A DNA stretch of 64,000 nucleotides from Candidatus Zixiibacteriota bacterium (lineage in GTDB: Bacteria; Zixibacteria; MSB-5A5; GN15; FEB-12), in contig JAGNLV010000003.1 of NCBI GenBank assembly GCA_017999435.1, positions 310,001-374,000 of the forward strand, written 5' to 3'. The notes under the pieces were generated by a model. It made no database searches. It was given only the letters and a program-made list of their open reading frames with translations, and was not told where the DNA came from. Shown in pieces: positions 33,303 to 41,374 of the stretch; the stretch's first letter is position 1; the number at the start of each line of letters is the position of its first letter. The translations under genes were made by a program, and so were the position numbers.

Positions 33303-34757
33303 TTACGGCCAGTCGGTCTTCAAATTCACGAACATTGTCTTGCCGCCCCGCCACACGAAGAGAATGACCTCCCGGGGCTTTTCAACCTTCATTCCGGTCA
33401 TGACACTCTCGACGTCGGCCACCGACCGCACGGGTGTGGAGCCGAGCCGCTGAATCACGTCGCCGATCTGCAGGCCGCTGAGTTCGGCCAGCCCACCCGC
33501 CTCGATCTTCGAGACCACGACCCCTTCGAACTTCTCGGGATCCTGATTGGCGATCATGTAATCGGAGAAGACGAGGTCGCGGACCGTGAACTCGAACTCA
33601 TCGACCTTCAGTTCCTTCGCGTCGGCCGCGGCGATGGGCGCGTCCGCCAGCGTCACCAGCACGTGAAGGGTGTCGATCGTGCTGGGCCCGAGTCGGAGCA
33701 CGCCGAGCTCGACGGCCGCTCCCGGGCCGAGGTCAGAGATGGTCCGCTGGAAGAGCGGCAGCTTCTCTTCCTTGTCCACATCGATCGCCTGGCCGTTGAT
33801 TTCGAAAATGACGTCCCCCACTTCCAGACCGGCTTCCTCCGCCGGGGAGCCCTTGACGACCTCGTTGACGATGATCCCTCCGAGCGTTTCCAGATTCCAG
33901 AACGCGGCGATATCGGCCGTCAGCGCCTGGAGGGTGATGCCCAGCCAGCCGCGGCCGCCCTCCCCCTGGCGCGGCGGTTCCGCGATCAGGCGCGTTAGGC
34001 GCTCCGCCGTGACCACGCCCAGGAGCGGTATCCCGGCATCCCCGAAAGTGCCGAGCATCCCGGAGCCGTCATCCCCCCCGGTGGTCGGATCCGCCAGCGC
34101 TCCCAGCATCCCGACCGGCTCCAACTGCTCGCTGAAGAGGACACTGGCCGCCTGGAGCGAACTGAATCCCACGGTCAGCGCCATCTCCTCCGGCGAAGTC
34201 ACTCGCGCCGCAACCATGCCCACATCCGCCGCCAGCGGGGGACTCACGAACTCCGGGAGCAGCCAGAACAGGCCGACCCACTGCCCGACCTGGAACTCCT
34301 GGCCGCCCCGGAACGCCACGGGCGTAAAGGTGTCCCCTTTGCCGTCGATCTGGAGGAAAGCGAAGTTGGTGTAGCGGTCATAGCCGAGGTATTCGCCCGC
34401 GTAGGTCTTTCCGTCCATGCTGGTGACCGTAATGCGGACCGGCCGGGTTTTGACGGCGAATCCGGAGAATGAGGGGATAGCGGTTTCGGTCCCCACCCCC
34501 GAACCGTCGAAAATAACCAGCCCGCTGTCGTTGACAATCGTGCCGAGATACCGGTCGGTCTGCTCGGTGGAGTGGACCCCGAATGAGATCTCGACATCCA
34601 TGTCGATGACGACCGTGAACGCGCGCACCTTCTCTTCGAGGGTGCGGAAATCGAAATGCTGAGCGAATGCAGCGGCCGGCGCCAGCAGCCACAGGGCCGC
34701 CCACACCGCCGCCGGAGCAAGCCTCGGTACCATCCGCCCGTGGCCGCGCTTACTCAT
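33303..34757 (-). CDS. DegP-like protein with degenerate protease domain and two PDZ domains
   Basis: 484 aa with a signal peptide (LAPAAVWAALWLLAPAAAFAQ). The N-terminal half follows the trypsin-like HtrA layout, but the triad is gone: the His region reads NDSGLVIFDGSG, the Asp region YTNFAFLQID, and there is no GNSGG serine motif. Two PDZ domains (about residues 265-370 and 395-480) are well formed. The ATG overlaps the end of the active DegP-like gene by 8 bases, so the two are co-translated. It is probably a non-proteolytic partner, chaperone or regulator. Confidence 0.8.
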   Translation of the reverse strand: MSKRGHGRMVPRLAPAAVWAALWLLAPAAAFAQHFDFRTLEEKVRAFTVVIDMDVEISFGVHSTEQTDRYLGTIVNDSGLVIFDGSGVGTETAIPSFSGFAVKTRPVRITVTSMDGKTYAGEYLGYDRYTNFAFLQIDGKGDTFTPVAFRGGQEFQVGQWVGLFWLLPEFVSPPLAADVGMVAARVTSPEEMALTVGFSSLQAASVLFSEQLEPVGMLGALADPTTGGDDGSGMLGTFGDAGIPLLGVVTAERLTRLIAEPPRQGEGGRGWLGITLQALTADIAAFWNLETLGGIIVNEVVKGSPAEEAGLEVGDVIFEINGQAIDVDKEEKLPLFQRTISDLGPGAAVELGVLRLGPSTIDTLHVLVTLADAPIAAADAKELKVDEFEFTVRDLVFSDYMIANQDPEKFEGVVVSKIEAGGLAELSGLQIGDVIQRLGSTPVRSVADVESVMTGMKVEKPREVILFVWRGGKTMFVNLKTDWP

Positions 34758-36132
34758 GGGGGGTAACCTCCTGGTTCTTGTCCGCCTTCAAGAGCACAAA
34801 CCGCGTCGATCCCGTCCGGCTCACCGTCAGCAGGATCCTCTCCGTGTCCAGCGCCGACAGTTCCCGATAGCGCGCGGCGAACTCCTCGAGGGAGCCCACC
34901 GCAGCGTCGTTGACTTTCTGAATCACATCGCCCGCCCGCAGGCCCCCTTCCCCCGCCGGGCCGGTGCGCTTCACCCCGACCACGATGACCCCGAGGGTGT
35001 CGGGAAGGGTCGCGTCAATCTGCATCTGCCGGGTGATCGCTTTCACCGTAAACCCCCATCCTTTGGCCTCGAAATCTTCCCCCTGCAGGTCGCCGAGGCG
35101 TTTGGTCCGCAGGCGCACCGGCATGGTCGCGCCGTCCCGTTTCACCGAGAGCGTCACCTCACTCCCCGGGGGGATGCGGGAGATCCGGTTGTAGAATGCG
35201 GGCAGTTCCTCGACGAACCGGGCCGACACCGGGCGCCCGTCGACCGCCGTGATGATATCGCCGGCTTTCAGGAAGCGTGCCTCCGCCGGCGACCCGGGGT
35301 CGATCGAGGATATGAGCACGCCTTCGCCGCTGTCGGCGCCGAAGAAATCGGCCAGCTCCTGGAGCGCCTGGGCGTGGACCCCGATCCAGCTTCGTTCGAC
35401 CGCTCCGTGATCGAGAATCGCCGCCGTCACTTCCTTGACTACGTTGACCGGGATGGCGAACCCGATGTTGTTGGCGAACAGGGTGGCGCGCGAGTTGATT
35501 CCGACCACCCGACCGTCCAGATCGACCAGCGGGCCGCCGGAATTCCCCGGGTTGATCGCCGCATCCGTCTGAATCCAGAGATTGTACTTTCCGGTCTGCT
35601 CGCCGGTAGGCAGCCGCACGTCATCGTCGAAATACCGGTCGCGGGTGGAGATGACGCCGGCGCTGACCGAGCGGGAGAGGGACAGGGGCGAGCCCATGGC
35701 GAGCACGTACTGGCCGACATGGATCGAATCGGAGTCGCCGAACTCCGCCGGCTGCAGCGGCTTGTCATACTTTGAGAGGTCCAGCTTGATCACCGACAGA
35801 TCGGTCATTGGATCCCCCCCGACAAACTCCGCCGGTACCTGCTCCTTGTCGTACAGGGTGCAGATAATCCGCACGGCTTTCCCGGCCACGTGGTAGTTGG
35901 TCACGACGTAGCCGTCTTTGTGAAAAATCACCCCGGAGCCGATGACGGCCTGCTTCTCGAGTTCTCCGGTGTCGTAGTTCCTGATGACCGGCTGGATATG
36001 CACGAGCGCCGGGAGCACCCGGTCGCGGGCATAGTAGATGCGTTCCTGAAGATCGGTTGGCGCCGCCGCCCGTGTCACGGCCGCACACATGAATAAGAAC
36101 AGCAGCACAACCCCGACTTGCCTGAGGTGCAT
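34750..36132 (-). CDS. DegP/HtrA-family serine protease with two PDZ domains
   Basis: 460 aa from the ATG at 36132, chosen because AAGGAG lies 6 bases upstream and a signal peptide follows (MHLRQVGVVLLFLFMCAAVTRAAA); the frame extends upstream without protein-like sequence. The triad is intact: His81 (TNYHVAG), Asp111 (MTDLSVIK), Ser198 (NPGNSGGP). PDZ domains span about residues 255-340 and 355-450. It is a periplasmic quality-control protease and first in a two-gene operon with its inactive relative. Confidence 0.92.
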   Translation of the reverse strand: MHLRQVGVVLLFLFMCAAVTRAAAPTDLQERIYYARDRVLPALVHIQPVIRNYDTGELEKQAVIGSGVIFHKDGYVVTNYHVAGKAVRIICTLYDKEQVPAEFVGGDPMTDLSVIKLDLSKYDKPLQPAEFGDSDSIHVGQYVLAMGSPLSLSRSVSAGVISTRDRYFDDDVRLPTGEQTGKYNLWIQTDAAINPGNSGGPLVDLDGRVVGINSRATLFANNIGFAIPVNVVKEVTAAILDHGAVERSWIGVHAQALQELADFFGADSGEGVLISSIDPGSPAEARFLKAGDIITAVDGRPVSARFVEELPAFYNRISRIPPGSEVTLSVKRDGATMPVRLRTKRLGDLQGEDFEAKGWGFTVKAITRQMQIDATLPDTLGVIVVGVKRTGPAGEGGLRAGDVIQKVNDAAVGSLEEFAARYRELSALDTERILLTVSRTGSTRFVLLKADKNQEVTPHE

Positions 36133-36338
36133 CCTGGCTCCTTGCATCGTTTTTTCTCGTGCCCTTATAACACGCCTGTGCGCGGAATGTTCGGTGAGCC
36201 CCAAGGGTCCCCGGCCGCGCGGCCGCCGCCTGCTCATCGGCATCGGCGGCTCCGCTCGGCCGGTCGCTCCGGTCCGCGGAGAGTATAGAACCCGCGCCCG
36301 CCCCCGGCAAGTTTTAACGCCCCCGGCGCAACAAGAAA

Positions 36339-36366
36339 CGGCCGGGCGGCTCAAACCGCCCGGCCG
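36339..36366 (-). terminator. Terminator of the ECF-sigma envelope operon
   Basis: 11-base perfect GC-rich arms (36339-36349, 36356-36366) with a 6-base loop, followed on the minus strand by TTTCTTGTT. Confidence 0.88.
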
Positions 36367-36392
36367 CGCATGCCGTCCTCCGTTCGCCCGCG

Positions 36393-37244
36393 TCAGCGGA
36401 AGCGCACATCCACCGCGCCGAGCCCGAGCTCGAGAATCAGTCGGAGACGGGTCGAAGCTCCGGCGTAGTCGTCCGACTCCCAGACGTCGTCGGCAATCTC
36501 CCGCAGGCCGCCGCCGTGAATCTCGACCGACGACAGCAGGCCGCCCCCCGGTCCTTCGATGCGGCAGGGGATGTCCACGGGCAGAGTGATCTCGGCCGAG
36601 CCCAGCCCCACCTTCACCCGGATCTCCGACTCCCCGTGGTACTCTCCGCGGAAGTCGAGATCGAAGGAGCCGACACCGCCCTCGAACTCACAGGATTCGA
36701 AATTGGCGTTGCCCAGGTCGGTCGCCGTCACCGAGCTCGCGCCGGCCTCGAACCGCAGTTCTCTCATGCGGGCCGGGTTGGGTTCTCGGAACCCGATTTC
36801 GGCCGAGGCGGCGCCGAATTCGACAGCGACTTCCTCCAGCCGCAGCCCGCCCAGCTCGATCTCGGCATCGCAGGCCCCGATGTCGAGGCTCAGGTTCATC
36901 GGATAGGCGCGCGAGAACACGACCTCCCATTCATTGTCGCCCGTGTCGCCCCCGCTCCCCGAGAGCCGCTCGCTCTCGGCCTGAAGCATTCCGACGCCGC
37001 CGCGCACTTCATAGTCGACGGCGCAGTCGACCTTGTCCTCGTCGTAGGCGAAGTCGAACACGGCCGCCTCGGCGATCTCCCCCGGATCGATCCGGAGCTT
37101 GCCGGCCGCGAAGTCAATTTGCACGTTGATCCGTTCCGCCCCTTCCGCCGCCACCGGGGTATTTTTCCGCTCCCGCGCCTGGAGGGCCGCCGCCGGCAAC
37201 GCCGCGAGGGCCGCTAGGAGCCAGAATCTGAAAACGCCGCGCAT
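36393..37244 (-). CDS. Secreted toast-rack (DUF2154/LiaF-C-like) protein
   Basis: 283 aa from the ATG at 37244 with a signal peptide (MRGVFRFWLLAALAALPAAALQA). The rest is a run of short beta-strand repeats (ISxxAG-type: LDIGACDAEIELGGLRLEEVAVEFGAASAEI cut by turns, then FEGGVGSFDLDFRG, KVGLGSAEITLPVDIP), as in toast-rack and LiaF C-terminal domains. In LiaF the domain senses envelope stress. It is last in the operon led by the ECF sigma factor. Confidence 0.75.
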   Translation of the reverse strand: MRGVFRFWLLAALAALPAAALQARERKNTPVAAEGAERINVQIDFAAGKLRIDPGEIAEAAVFDFAYDEDKVDCAVDYEVRGGVGMLQAESERLSGSGGDTGDNEWEVVFSRAYPMNLSLDIGACDAEIELGGLRLEEVAVEFGAASAEIGFREPNPARMRELRFEAGASSVTATDLGNANFESCEFEGGVGSFDLDFRGEYHGESEIRVKVGLGSAEITLPVDIPCRIEGPGGGLLSSVEIHGGGLREIADDVWESDDYAGASTRLRLILELGLGAVDVRFR

Positions 37245-37326
37245 AATCTCCCTTCCGGTCCAAGACCGATCAATCACGACACCTGCTGAGGGATGGTACG
37301 GACGGGGGCAGCGAATGTTGCCCCGC

Positions 37327-38625
37327 TCACTCCTGCGGAGGTTCGCGGCGTTCGGGGGGCTCGGGCGCCGGCGGCCAAGGGGTGATGATCGGCGGCGGTT
37401 CGTGCAGCGGCGGCGGCGCCGGCGCCGGCGGCCCGGTGTCGGCCGGCTTGCGCTCCTTCCAGCTCACATAGTCGCGGAAACCGAACCGAGTCAGGATCGC
37501 CCCCCCAATCCCGGCGAACACCGGGAAGCTTGTGACCGGAATGGCGGCCGCCAGGAGGGCGTAGCCGAGCCCGAGCAGGAAGGCGTTACCCCCGCCGAGC
37601 AGGACAATGACGAGGAGCCAGAGCAGCGCCAGCAGAAGCGTTCCCAGCGCGGTGCGCAACTGCGTCCCCTGGCGGGCCCCGGTGAGCCGCCTCAGCACCC
37701 ACCCGCCGATAGTCCCGCCGAACGACACAAACCCCATTCCGATCGCGCCCGCATACACCAGCGGCACGAACGGCACGACGAGGATACCCACGAGGGTGAT
37801 GATGAAGAGCGCGATGATGACGGGGAGCAGGAGGGAAAACAGGAACCCCAGGGCGCAGGTGCGGACGCGGTGGCCGGTGATGCAGGCGTCGATCCGTCCC
37901 GCCTGCCGCGGAGCCACCGCCAGAACGAGAAAGCCGAAAAAGAGCAGCCCGCAGGCCAGGGCGGTCGCCAAAACGAGGGCATCGACCGAGACGGCCCGGG
38001 TCAGGCTCTCCACGTCGAGCGGGCCGCCCGTCTCCCGCACCGTCCCGCTCACCACTCCGCCCGGCCGAATGATCACGCTGGGCGCCTCGACGCTGCCGTC
38101 CACCTGTCCGGTCTCGGTCACCAGTACCCGTTTGTCAATCGACCGGACATCCCCCTTCACCCACCCCTTGACCGTAACCCGGCCGGTGGCGATGATGTCG
38201 CCGTCGACATACTCATCATACCCGATCGTCACCGAGCGCTCGAACGGCTTCACCGCCACCAGGCGGATGGCGCGGAGATCGATCGGCAGGGTGGTGCGCG
38301 GCTGCAGCCGGTCGGTGAGCCTTCCCCCCTCCTGCCCCGGCGTCCCTTCCACCCAGACATCGGCGTTGAAGTCGTACACCCATTCGCGACCCGAGGTGTC
38401 GGTGGCCACGGCGCGATCTTCGGAGAGACGGATTTCGAAAAAAACGATGCCGGGGGGGGCGGTGGCCGGACCGGCCACGTCGGCAGGCAAATCGGCGGCG
38501 AGCGACGATTCCGCCGCACGCTCATCCGGCGCCTCCTGGGCCAGGACGGCCGGGAACTGGCGGGGGCCCGCGAGGAGGCCCGCGAGAAGAAGGGACAAAC
38601 CGAACTTTCGCACTGCGGTGCGCAT
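37327..38625 (-). CDS. Bactofilin-like/polymer-forming domain fused to a polytopic membrane domain
   Basis: 432 aa from the ATG at 38625 (AGGA 8 bases upstream; a GTG two codons earlier is an alternative). A signal peptide is followed by a periplasmic part. Residues about 140-215 show the repeating short turns of polymer-forming proteins (VDGDIIATGRVTVKGWVKGDVRSIDKRVLVTETG cut by turns, then GSVEAPSVIIRPGGVVSGTV). Residues about 225-385 have five or six membrane helices, and the tail is proline-rich. A possible envelope scaffold within the ECF operon. Confidence 0.7.
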   Translation of the reverse strand: MRTAVRKFGLSLLLAGLLAGPRQFPAVLAQEAPDERAAESSLAADLPADVAGPATAPPGIVFFEIRLSEDRAVATDTSGREWVYDFNADVWVEGTPGQEGGRLTDRLQPRTTLPIDLRAIRLVAVKPFERSVTIGYDEYVDGDIIATGRVTVKGWVKGDVRSIDKRVLVTETGQVDGSVEAPSVIIRPGGVVSGTVRETGGPLDVESLTRAVSVDALVLATALACGLLFFGFLVLAVAPRQAGRIDACITGHRVRTCALGFLFSLLLPVIIALFIITLVGILVVPFVPLVYAGAIGMGFVSFGGTIGGWVLRRLTGARQGTQLRTALGTLLLALLWLLVIVLLGGGNAFLLGLGYALLAAAIPVTSFPVFAGIGGAILTRFGFRDYVSWKERKPADTGPPAPAPPPLHEPPPIITPWPPAPEPPERREPPQE

Positions 38626-38657
38626 GGCCACGTCCTATGTTCCAACGCCGCGAACGA

Positions 38658-39578
38658 TCAGTACTGGGCCACCGTGACGTCGCCCGATGACGTCGTCAGG
38701 TTGATCCTCGGCCCGCCGCGGCCGAAACTCCCGATCAACTGCTGCCGCGTCACTGACTCGATCACGAGCGGCACTTGGCTCTGTATTCCTCCGCTCGCCG
38801 TCTCTACGAGGAAGCGGCCGGAGGCCGCCGGCGGAATCGCAAACGTAATCTTGCCGCTGGTGGTCGCGACAAAGAAGTCCCTCGGGCTGTCCAGCTCCGT
38901 CCGGACATGCACCTCTCCCGTGTGGGTGGCGATATCGAGCGCCCCCCGCACCTGGTTTACCGTCACCGTCCCGGTCGTCGCCTTCACGCGAATGTCCCCC
39001 TCGATCCACAGGAGGTCGATATCTCCCTGGGGCTGGCTGACGGTCACCGGGCCGAAGATATATTCGGCCCGCGTCGCGCCGGACTCGTTTTCCACCCTGA
39101 CTGCGCCCTCGATCGAGGCGAGGGTGATCGTGGCCGCGAGTCCCTGGACGGTCACGTCGCTGCGGACCGGCACCGAGACTTTGTAGGCCACCTCTCCGGG
39201 CGCATCCTCTCCCTTCCCGAACACTTTCTGCCAGAACGAACGCCCGCGGCTCGTGATGCCCAGGTAATTCGTCTGTACTTCCACCGCCGTCCCATTAAGG
39301 CGGGTCTTGATTTCGATGTGGTCGGCCAGTTCCTCGGCCTCGTCGCGGCTGCCCGCCCGAACCCGCTTGACCGCCTCGATGACGACCCGGTTGTCCTCAG
39401 CGCCCGTGATCTCGACCGATCCCCGCACGAGCCGGAGATCGAGACGGACCGGCTCGGGGGCCTCGACGATTTTCTGGTAATCGAACGTGAATTCTTCCCC
39501 CGCTGCCGGCGGCGCGGTGGCCGCCAGGAGAATCAGAAGGCGGGCAACTGTGCGGGAAAGCCGAGGCATCTTGCGCAC
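38658..39578 (-). CDS. Secreted DUF4097-like beta-repeat protein
   Basis: 306 aa. A signal peptide (LLILLAATAPPAAG) is followed by a beta-helix-like series: VRLDLRLVRGSVEITGAEDN, VTVSQPQGDIDLLWIEGDI, VKATTGTVTVNQVRGALDIA, THTGEVHVRTELDSP, TTSGKITFAIP, TSSGDVTVAQ. This is the DUF4097 pattern, usually encoded with ECF sigma/anti-sigma genes. The start is GTG at 39578 or ATG at 39569; both have purine-rich sites upstream. It follows the ECF sigma gene by 17 bases. Confidence 0.8.
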   Translation of the reverse strand: MRKMPRLSRTVARLLILLAATAPPAAGEEFTFDYQKIVEAPEPVRLDLRLVRGSVEITGAEDNRVVIEAVKRVRAGSRDEAEELADHIEIKTRLNGTAVEVQTNYLGITSRGRSFWQKVFGKGEDAPGEVAYKVSVPVRSDVTVQGLAATITLASIEGAVRVENESGATRAEYIFGPVTVSQPQGDIDLLWIEGDIRVKATTGTVTVNQVRGALDIATHTGEVHVRTELDSPRDFFVATTSGKITFAIPPAASGRFLVETASGGIQSQVPLVIESVTRQQLIGSFGRGGPRINLTTSSGDVTVAQY

Positions 39579-39595
39579 CCTTTACCTTTCCGGGT

Positions 39596-40159
39596 TCAGA
39601 TCGACTTGAGCTTCTTTTTCAGAAGCTCCCGGGCCCGGAAAATCCGGGCCTTGACGGTTCCGATCGGTATGCCTAGTAGATCGGCTATTTCCTCATAGGA
39701 TTTATCTTCCTTGTGCCGGTAGACGATCACCTCCCGGTACTTCTTCGGCAGCGAGTCGATCGCTTCTTCGATATTGAAGCGCTGCTCTTTGCGCACGAGG
39801 TCGTGTTCCGGGTGGTAGGAGTAGTCGGGGACTTCAATCGTCCGCCCGCTGGAATCGCGGTCCATCTGCCCCTCCAGCGACAGGACCTGAATGCGCCTTT
39901 TGCGCAGGTGGTCGATCGCGCAGTTGGCCGCAATTTTGTACAGCCAGGTCGAGAACCGGTACTCCGACCGGTACGAGGCCAGCGAGGAAAAAGCCTTCAT
40001 AAACGTTTCCTGAACCAGGTCGTTGGCGGTTTCCCGGTCCCGGACAATCTTGTAGACGATATGAAAGACCGAGGGCCGGTGCCGCTCGGTGAGGATACGG
40101 TACGCCTGCTGGTTGCCTGCGAGGGCCTGCTCGATAACCTGGGCGTCGTTGTCCTGCAC
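39596..40159 (-). CDS. ECF-family RNA polymerase sigma factor
   Basis: 187 aa, GTG start. Sigma2 region: YRILTERHRPSVFHIVYKIVRD, ANDLVQETFMKAF, YRFSTWLYKIAANCAIDHLRKR. Sigma4 region with HTH: LPKKYREVIVYRHKEDKSYEEIADLLGIPIGTVKARIFRARELLKKKL split over residues 137-185. It leads a four-gene operon of exported or membrane proteins, suggesting control of an envelope response. No classical zinc anti-sigma gene is present; one of the downstream proteins may fill that role. Confidence 0.93.
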   Translation of the reverse strand: MQDNDAQVIEQALAGNQQAYRILTERHRPSVFHIVYKIVRDRETANDLVQETFMKAFSSLASYRSEYRFSTWLYKIAANCAIDHLRKRRIQVLSLEGQMDRDSSGRTIEVPDYSYHPEHDLVRKEQRFNIEEAIDSLPKKYREVIVYRHKEDKSYEEIADLLGIPIGTVKARIFRARELLKKKLKSI

Positions 40160-40550
40160 CGATATCTCTTTCTGCTGTACGATTCAGGTGAAGCGCTGTT
40201 TCGCCTCGACGGTCAAGAATATACAACCGATCAACGACTTACAAGGGAAAAGTAGGGGACCGGCGCACCGCCGGTCGGACCGGCCGCCGATGCAACCTGG
40301 ATGATAACTCCTTTTCGAGTCGCGACTTCTCGGGCGCTCACCGTGCTCGGGGGGCCCTGTCAGGTGGGCCGAGATGGAGATCCATCTTTGGCGGCGCCCC
40401 TCGTGAATCGGCGCTCTGCCGGCGGGCGTTGTCCGCATCGCCGCCTGGGCCGGTTCCACTTACCTCACGTCCGCCCGCTCCGGGAACACGATCGCCGGCC
40501 GCTCGGGGCGGCCGCATGTTTTCACCCGGGTTCCCGCCCGACCGATCGTC
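40160..40550. other. Intergenic region upstream of the ECF operon
   Basis: 391 bases without a supportable gene. It contains the hairpin at 40258-40276 (terminator-like for the lipoprotein gene, minus strand, followed by CCCTACTTTT). Nearer the ECF gene is an AT-richer stretch with minus-strand TATATT near 40217-40222, probably the promoter area; I cannot fix a -35 element. Confidence 0.45.
40258..40276 (-). terminator. Hairpin downstream of the lipoprotein gene
   Basis: Perfect 8-base arms GACCGGCG/CGCCGGTC with a 3-base loop, followed on the minus strand by CCCTACTTTTCC. It lies 275 bases beyond the gene end. Confidence 0.4.
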
Positions 40551-41186
40551 TCAGCCGGCCCTTTTCACCGATTTGAGCATGGCGAAAAATCCACTCTGCA
40601 TTTCCACCGCCGTCTTTTCCGGTCCGGTCAGTTTGAAGAAGACATTTCCTTCGGGGGCCTCGATCACGGCGGCCACCATCCGGTAGTCGGCGTGGGCTTC
40701 GCCGCCGCCGCCCATCGGCCCGCCCATGGCCCCGCTGTAGGTCCCTCCGACCGAGATCACGTGGACCGGGAGGCTGTCCGCCTGCAACGATGAGCGCTCG
40801 GCGCGTTCCGAGGGATTGTCCTTCTCCCCGGTCGCCATCTGGCCGATCCACCGGTCGATATTGGCCGCCACCGATCCCCCTCCGCCCGGCCCGAAGTAGA
40901 ACACGGTGACCGTCGCCGAATCGGCATCTCCGCTGACCGGGCGGAGGTAGTAGCTTGCCTGGCGCATGCCCGACGGTCCCAGGTCGACCCAGGCGGCGGG
41001 CGGCTGAAACGTCATTCCCGCGAGCGCGACCGGCCGGCCGGTCAGGTCGAACTGCGCCGGATCCACCCGGGCGATCCGGTCCGCCATCCCGCTTGGCCCG
41101 CCCGCGGTCCCGGCCTGCTTGTCTCCCGATGAACACCCGATCACCAGCGCGGCCAGCGCCGCGGCGACTCCCGCTCGTACACCCAT
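40551..41186 (-). CDS. Putative lipoprotein of unknown function
   Basis: 211 aa from the ATG at 41186, preceded by AGGA. The signal ends in the lipobox-like LVIGC, so lipidation at Cys is likely. The remainder is a compact domain (AGMTFQPPAAWVDLGPSGMRQASYYL, TVFYFGPGGGGSVAANIDRWIGQM, VFFKLTGPEKTAVEMQSGFFAML), similar in layout to proteins that test user-level traits of secreted stress factors, but I cannot name a family. Probable envelope protein. Confidence 0.7.
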   Translation of the reverse strand: MGVRAGVAAALAALVIGCSSGDKQAGTAGGPSGMADRIARVDPAQFDLTGRPVALAGMTFQPPAAWVDLGPSGMRQASYYLRPVSGDADSATVTVFYFGPGGGGSVAANIDRWIGQMATGEKDNPSERAERSSLQADSLPVHVISVGGTYSGAMGGPMGGGGEAHADYRMVAAVIEAPEGNVFFKLTGPEKTAVEMQSGFFAMLKSVKRAG

Positions 41187-41320
41187 GCTTGGTCCTTTCC
41201 TCGCCCGTCCCGTCAATTGGGGACGGTCTCGGTCAATTTCTCGATTTTTGCGGCACATGGTAGGCAATATCGCGGCCCCTGGCAACCTCCGATTTCCGGA
41301 GGCCCGGCCGTTCCACAAAG

Positions 41321-41348
41321 AAACACCCCCGCGCGGGCGGGGGTGCTT
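41321..41348 (-). terminator. Terminator of the TSP3-repeat gene
   Basis: GC-rich hairpin with arms AACACCCCCGC and GCGGGGGTG-type, followed on the minus strand by TTTCTTTG; lies 27 bases after the stop at 41375. Confidence 0.75.
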
Positions 41349-41374
41349 CCCGAATTCCACAACAGCCGGCCGTC

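Noticed and set aside
37099-39186. 695-codon plus-strand frame
   Set aside because: Antisense to the ECF operon genes, which have signal peptides, proper spacing and a terminator.
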